Positions 53,565-57,427 of a stretch of DNA of 57,427 nt are shown in pieces. The notes under the pieces were generated by a model, which was not told the DNA's origin, did no database searches, and saw only the letters and a program-made list of their open reading frames with translations. How positions within the stretch are numbered: position 1 is the stretch's first letter; every line of letters starts with the position of its first letter. A program made the position numbers and the translations under genes. The stretch is from an uncultured Eubacterium sp. (GTDB lineage: Bacteria > Bacillota > Clostridia > Lachnospirales > Lachnospiraceae): assembly GCA_947384955.1 (NCBI GenBank), contig CANDJC010000006.1, positions 1 to 57,427 of the forward strand. Reading direction: 5' to 3'.

Positions 53565-53651
53565 ATCACTGTCATTACTGAAAACAGTAACTTTCTCCTT
53601 CCCTGATTCACTCAATTTGTTCCAATCAGCTTCTTTACATGCAAAAATCCG

Positions 53652-54065
53652 CTATTCCATTTTCTCCTGACACTCACTGCATTCCCTGTCATGAATAGAA
53701 ATAATACCGCCGCACTTAGAACAGCTATATTTTTCTTTCTGCTGTTCCATGAAACAGTCCAGCCCATGTTCCTGAACAAAGCGGCTGTTTTCTATAAGGC
53801 TTGTCTGATACCGTTTGTGATAGCTCTTTTCCAGATTTTTAATCCGTCTGCATGGATATTCGGAACATTCAAAACAATAGGATATGTCTTTTTCTATGAT
53901 ACAGTTCCTGATTCTGCATTTACGGCAATGCTCAGGCTTTCCTATGTCACTGTTCATACAGCCGGCGCAGGGCTTTTTATGATAGCAGTGCTTATAACAG
54001 ACCTTGCAGTTCATTCCGCAGGGAGCAAACATACCCGTATCAATTTTTTCTTTTGGCATCTGCAT
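53652..54065 (-). CDS. DUF3795 cysteine-rich protein
   Basis: 137 aa with 17 Cys, including APCGMNCKVCY (15-25), CAGC, CRKCRIRNC and CFECSEYPC, and a final zinc-finger-like CSKCGG...CSEC pair. This matches the DUF3795 family (probable zinc or iron-sulfur protein) of unknown function. It is close to the EFR1 gene on the same strand. The start codon is ATG 54065; no strong ribosome site is visible. Confidence 0.8.
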   Translation of the reverse strand: MQMPKEKIDTGMFAPCGMNCKVCYKHCYHKKPCAGCMNSDIGKPEHCRKCRIRNCIIEKDISYCFECSEYPCRRIKNLEKSYHKRYQTSLIENSRFVQEHGLDCFMEQQKEKYSCSKCGGIISIHDRECSECQEKME

Positions 54066-54207
54066 AGCTGCTAATCTCTTTCTGCAAATATACTCATTCG
54101 CTTTTCTCCATTACGGTAAATACTGGAAACTATCTGCTGTTTTTCTTCCCAGCCTTCCAGACTGCTGCCAGGATATCCTTCAGGACAAGCATAGAGTCCA
54201 GTTCCTG

Positions 54208-54645
54208 TCACTTCTGCATCTTTTCCAGTGCCTTTTTCCGATTCGGTTTTCTTTTAACAGCCAGCAGTTTCATGTAATCATCAAAATCAGCCGTATTGAC
54301 CGGTTCAAACATCACCCATTTCCCGTCGCGATAAGTTTTTGCCTCATCATACTGCCTGCAAACATCACTGGAAAGAGTATCTCTAATAGCTTCAAATTTT
54401 GCCCTTTCATCTTTCCCAAAAATAATCATGAAACCAATGCAGCTGCTTTTTGCATATAAACTGCAGAGGGTTTTTCCACCCCTGCGGTACTTATACTCGT
54501 AAATCCAATTCCTGCCGCCAGTGTTCCACAGCTGTTCCATTTCGTATTTTTCATCAATAGACAGACATAACGCCTGCCAGACTTCATACAGGGATTGTCC
54601 GAGTAATTCAGTCATAACTGATTGAGACGGTATATTTTCAAGCAT
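54208..54645 (-). CDS. DUF3788 family protein
   Basis: 145 aa. It has W-rich LGQSLYEVWQALCLSID and LWNTGGRNWIYEYKYRRGGKTLCSLY, then a DGKWVMFEP segment, typical of DUF3788 proteins. Function unknown. GGAGGAGAT precedes ATG 54645. Its start overlaps the end of a fragment frame on the same strand, which looks like a leftover. Confidence 0.78.
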   Translation of the reverse strand: MLENIPSQSVMTELLGQSLYEVWQALCLSIDEKYEMEQLWNTGGRNWIYEYKYRRGGKTLCSLYAKSSCIGFMIIFGKDERAKFEAIRDTLSSDVCRQYDEAKTYRDGKWVMFEPVNTADFDDYMKLLAVKRKPNRKKALEKMQK

Positions 54646-54853
54646 AATATCTCCTCCACAAATCCGATTTTTGCTCCTTAAATGTACAGGACATTCCGCA
54701 AAAAATTACTGCATCTGCACCAGACATAACTTTACACCCAGATAACCTTTCATACCAATACACGTTCAAGCACTCCCATGCTTTATCAAAGCGGCTGATT
54801 ATCTTATCATCTGGAACATCATGTCCACCGGCCTCTGCCGTACCCTGACACAA
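54638..54853 (-). pseudogene. Fragment of a zeta-toxin-like P-loop ATPase
   Basis: About 71 codons open on the minus strand. AEAGGHDVPDDKIISRFDKA looks like the C-terminal motif RVxxGGHxVPxxKIxxRY of zeta-toxin-like/predicted ABC-type ATPases. The P-loop half is missing upstream and the following sequence has no clear family. The fragment has no good start or ribosome site. Probably a relic. Confidence 0.35.
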
Positions 54854-54903
54854 AAATGTTTATCATCGGGTCTCCAATAAGGATATAGATTCAATTTTCT
54901 TTA

Positions 54904-55671
54904 CTATTTAAACTCTGTCATATACTTCCGAAACCGCAGCGGAAGCATATTTCTCTGAAGCCCCGGATTTTTCCGCTCTGCAATCGCAATCGTCTGGCAA
55001 AAATGCCGGTAAAGCATCTGATAAGTCTCTTCCTCCCTGGAATATTCCTCCTGTTCCTGTGAAAACGGCAGCTCGCCCCGGACCAGATACCACTGTTTTC
55101 CCTTTGGATGCACTGCGTAATACTTCCTCTGTTCATCATAAATAGCAAAATCCTCATTCACAAGACGGTCAGCAAAATGAGGCGTCAGCATTGCCGTAAT
55201 ATCATTTTTCGGACAGTACCGTGCCAGCAGCACCCCGCCCTTTAGTTCCTGAAAACGCAGAAACCCAAGCAGATGATGAATTTCTATCCCCGTATTGCGG
55301 CTTAACTGAAATACTTTATTTATAAAACGATTGCTCAGATGCTCCATCAGCATGCCGCGGTACTGCCCGGATATTCCGGTCACAATTGTATGATATACTG
55401 CATCTGCCTTTTCTTCATCATAAGAAACCATAGCCTGGCAAAGCTGTGTATACGCTTCTTCTCCAAACCTCCTGTAAATGGTACGCAGTACCTTATCAGC
55501 TTTTTCCTCGTCTGCTTTTACTTCATGATATACCGCAAACAGGCGGTAATTTTCTGTCTCTGAAGTCTGAAGGCGGATTGTGTCATGATTTTTTCGCAGT
55601 TCATAAGCAGCGTATACCCCTGTTAAAATACCTTCAATCGAATCTTCGCATAGCAATACAATTTCTTCCAT
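54904..55671 (-). CDS. TIGR03915 putative DNA repair protein (DUF4130)
   Basis: 255 aa. It has the opening EIVLLCEDSIEGILTGVYAAYE, the DxxEGxxTGxY mark of the TIGR03915 family, which occurs next to the TIGR03916 radical SAM protein and is predicted to act in DNA modification or repair. The rest is conserved LLGFLRFQELKGGVLLARYCPKNDITAMLTPHFADRL. It lies 101 bp after the radical SAM gene and is presumably co-transcribed from the same SOS-type promoter. Confidence 0.88.
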   Translation of the reverse strand: MEEIVLLCEDSIEGILTGVYAAYELRKNHDTIRLQTSETENYRLFAVYHEVKADEEKADKVLRTIYRRFGEEAYTQLCQAMVSYDEEKADAVYHTIVTGISGQYRGMLMEHLSNRFINKVFQLSRNTGIEIHHLLGFLRFQELKGGVLLARYCPKNDITAMLTPHFADRLVNEDFAIYDEQRKYYAVHPKGKQWYLVRGELPFSQEQEEYSREEETYQMLYRHFCQTIAIAERKNPGLQRNMLPLRFRKYMTEFK

Positions 55672-55772
55672 ACAGCTTTTCCCCGTCGTTTTATCAGTCC
55701 CTTTCTGATTTTCTTATATAACTTATCAGCCCATCCCGCGCCAGTGCTCCATCCGGGCAGATGGATGGAACA

Positions 55773-57068
55773 CTAACTGCTCGTATCAAACAAAGACAGC
55801 TGTTTATATGTCATGCCGTCTTTTGAAAACGGAAAATTCTCTTTCGCATCTACAATATTCCGCACAATATAATCTTCATCCAGCTTCGTCCGGTACATCA
55901 TCCGCCCGCTGCAGGTAATAAAGTACAGCGCCCGTTTTAACACAACGCCGATTTTTTTTAAATCATCAAAATTCAGCGATGCGCTCTTCCTGGCCCCTAC
56001 AATTCTGCAGGCGCTTTTCACACCGATTCCCGGCACGCGCAGCAGCGTTTTATAATCCGCACGGTTAATTTCCACAGGAAACTGTTCTAAATGCCGCACG
56101 GCCCAGTCACATTTAGGGTCCAGCAGTACATTAAAATGCGGACGCTGCTCACTTAAAAGCTCCGATGCGCCAAATCCATAATACCGCAGCAGAAAATCCG
56201 CCTGATACAGCCTGTGTTCTCTTAACAGCGGAGGCCCGCCCGGCAGAGCCGGAAGCATGGCATCATCATTCACCCGCACAAACGCTGAATAAAAAACACG
56301 CTTTAAGTCAAATTTCTGATAAAGACTCTCTGCTACCGACATAATCTGAAAATCGCTTTCCGGTGTCGCTCCGATAATCATCTGCGTAGACTGACCGGCC
56401 GGCACAAACCGCGGAGCATGACGGTACAGCGCCAGTTCATTTTGATTTTCCTTTCGGATATTCTGTATCATGCGCATCGGCGCCAGTATATTTTTCCGGT
56501 TTTTATTCGGCGCCAGTGCCCGCAGGCTTTCTGCAGTAGGCAGCTCCAGATTAACACTCATACGGTCCGCATACAGCCCCGCTTTCCATATCAGCTGCGG
56601 ATCCGCACCCGGAATCGCCTTGACATGAATATACCCCTGGAAACGATATTCTGTGCGCAGCTTATAAACCGCCTGTGCAATCAGCTCCATTGTATAATCA
56701 GGGCTGAACAGAATCCCGGAACTCAAAAACAGGCCCTCGATATAGTTCCTTCGGTAAAACTGGATTGTCAGCTCACAAATTTCATCCGGCGTAAAAGATG
56801 CCCGGGGCACATCGTTTGAGCGGCGGTTTAAACAGTAGCGGCAGTCAAAAATGCATTCATTCGTAAACAGTATTTTGAGCAGAGATATACAGCGCCCGTC
56901 CGATGAAAAGCTGTGACAGATTCCAGCCAGCTTTGCATTCCCGATGCCTGTACCGTCGCCGCTGCGGTCTATACCGCTGGAAGTGCAGGCAACATCATAT
57001 TTGGCGGCATCTGTCAGTATCTGCAGTTTTTGCATTAATGTCATCTGTGATGTCAGGCGCAGCTCCAT
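55773..57068 (-). CDS. TIGR03916-type radical SAM protein, putative DNA repair
   Basis: 431 aa. Radical SAM CX3CX2C as CIFDCRYC (about residues 73-80), and a C-terminal helix-hairpin-helix LLRVPGIGVKSACRIVGARK (about 338-357) that would bind DNA. Predicted to repair or modify DNA together with the TIGR03915 partner. First gene of the operon. Its promoter carries two LexA-type boxes, which agrees with a repair role. GGGGATTTT lies before the ATG. The reaction is not known. Confidence 0.9.
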   Translation of the reverse strand: MELRLTSQMTLMQKLQILTDAAKYDVACTSSGIDRSGDGTGIGNAKLAGICHSFSSDGRCISLLKILFTNECIFDCRYCLNRRSNDVPRASFTPDEICELTIQFYRRNYIEGLFLSSGILFSPDYTMELIAQAVYKLRTEYRFQGYIHVKAIPGADPQLIWKAGLYADRMSVNLELPTAESLRALAPNKNRKNILAPMRMIQNIRKENQNELALYRHAPRFVPAGQSTQMIIGATPESDFQIMSVAESLYQKFDLKRVFYSAFVRVNDDAMLPALPGGPPLLREHRLYQADFLLRYYGFGASELLSEQRPHFNVLLDPKCDWAVRHLEQFPVEINRADYKTLLRVPGIGVKSACRIVGARKSASLNFDDLKKIGVVLKRALYFITCSGRMMYRTKLDEDYIVRNIVDAKENFPFSKDGMTYKQLSLFDTSS

Positions 57069-57090
57069 AGTAAAATCCCCTTTTCTTTAT

Positions 57091-57134
57091 CGAATGTTTG
57101 TTCTTATTATATACAGAACTCATGTTCTTGTCAA
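57091..57134 (-). promoter_or_regulatory. SOS-type promoter with two LexA boxes
   Basis: Minus strand TTGACA (57134-57129), 17-bp spacer, TATAAT (57111-57106), a consensus promoter. GAACTCATGTTC (57116-57127) fills the spacer and matches GAAC-N4-GTTC; a second GAATGTTTGTTC (57092-57103) lies over the start point with one mismatch. Confidence 0.85.
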
Positions 57135-57212
57135 GGGGAATTTTCAATTATGATAAAATGATTTAGTTTTCACGTAACAGTTTAGGCAAGGGGGGGGTAT
57201 GGCTGCGCGGAC

Positions 57213-57427
57213 GCCGGGTGACGGGAAGATGCACCGGCTTCCTGTGACGGCTCCGGAATGTTAAGAATCCCTAAGCATTCTGCATTTACGCTGTGGCCCC
57301 GGACGGGACGCGGCACCTATTCGCCCTGGCCTACAGCCAGCAGCTACCGGTGCCGCTGCGGCTTCGCCGCCTGGTTATCGTGGCAGAAAGCTAAGGGATT
57401 ACTATGAAACCGAACCCCCGGCTCGCG
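57213..57427. repeat. Family A palindrome, copy 6 (incomplete)
   Basis: Left arm GCCGGGTGACGGGAAGATGCACC (type of copy 4), core TCCGGAATGTTAAGAATCCC and the CGGCTTCGCCGCC hairpin present. After CTAAGGGATT near 57402 the sequence departs from the repeat and the window ends before a right arm. It is preceded by GGGGGGG-T-GGCT, also seen before copy 4, so the shared sequence extends beyond the arm. Confidence 0.8.

Noticed and set aside
1-57427. tRNA and rRNA genes
   Set aside because: No cloverleaf with a GTTCGAATC-type T-loop and matching acceptor stem was seen on either strand. CTCGAATCCC near 17031 has no partner stems.

Overview
The window looks like a chromosomal segment of a low-to-mid GC Gram-positive anaerobe, most likely a gut Lachnospiraceae (Clostridia). 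The grounds are the class-2 galT next to galK, a DUF368/PopT lipid carrier transporter, a T-box-controlled threonyl-tRNA synthetase, a DUF1002 protein, AAA-ATPase-like/PDDEXK and Rpn-type nuclease families, an EFR1-type ferredoxin protein and strong AGGAGG-type ribosome sites throughout. I saw no tRNA, rRNA, CRISPR array, transposase or prophage. Family names come from sequence recognition, not from a database search.

Layout: 0.2-2.3 kb, a two-component system. 2.4-4.8 kb, a BlaI repressor followed by a BlaR1-like protein that lacks its M56 protease part, then an XRE/zinc-ribbon regulator. 4.9-8.1 kb, a polyprenyl-phosphate transporter family gene, hisC and an Rpn-like nuclease. 8.2-11 kb, galK-galT. 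11.3-17 kb, a PAP2 enzyme, then a methyltransferase-hslO-nadE operon and a membrane protein. 17.4-25 kb, a DUF1002 protein, a hydrolase, a soluble chemoreceptor-like protein, an AAA-ATPase/nuclease, a TIGR04076-HMA fusion and a cytidylate-kinase-like protein. 25.8-30 kb, a GntR-ABC transporter operon divergent from a T-box/thrS unit. 31-36.6 kb, a second two-component system whose kinase carries a CPBP-protease-like membrane domain, an SH3 protein and a CZB chemoreceptor. 36.9-44.4 kb, a MATE exporter and a probable ECF-sigma/membrane protein/ABC transporter operon broken up by repeats. 44.7-52 kb, an AlbA_2 regulator with a clear operator, a crotonase/CoA-transferase operon and a glucose-type PTS with its antiterminator. 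52-57 kb, small proteins, EFR1, DUF3795 and DUF3788 genes, and an SOS-type operon of a TIGR03915 protein and a TIGR03916-type radical SAM protein.

The most unusual material is non-coding. A family of about 240-bp palindromes (family A, six copies or parts) has a conserved core. Its outer arms differ from copy to copy, yet the two arms within a copy match exactly or nearly exactly. A second family of 160-bp palindromes (family B, two copies 157/160 identical) has one member inserted inside a family A copy. Both look like small mobile or self-correcting hairpin elements with no gene of their own.

The segment is rich in regulation readable from sequence: divergent promoters whose -35 boxes form an inverted repeat, a T-box with a Thr (ACC) specifier, a PTS antiterminator/terminator pair, two LexA-type boxes on the radical SAM promoter, a three-site operator over the AlbA_2 promoter and three copies of a 13-mer ahead of the crotonase operon.
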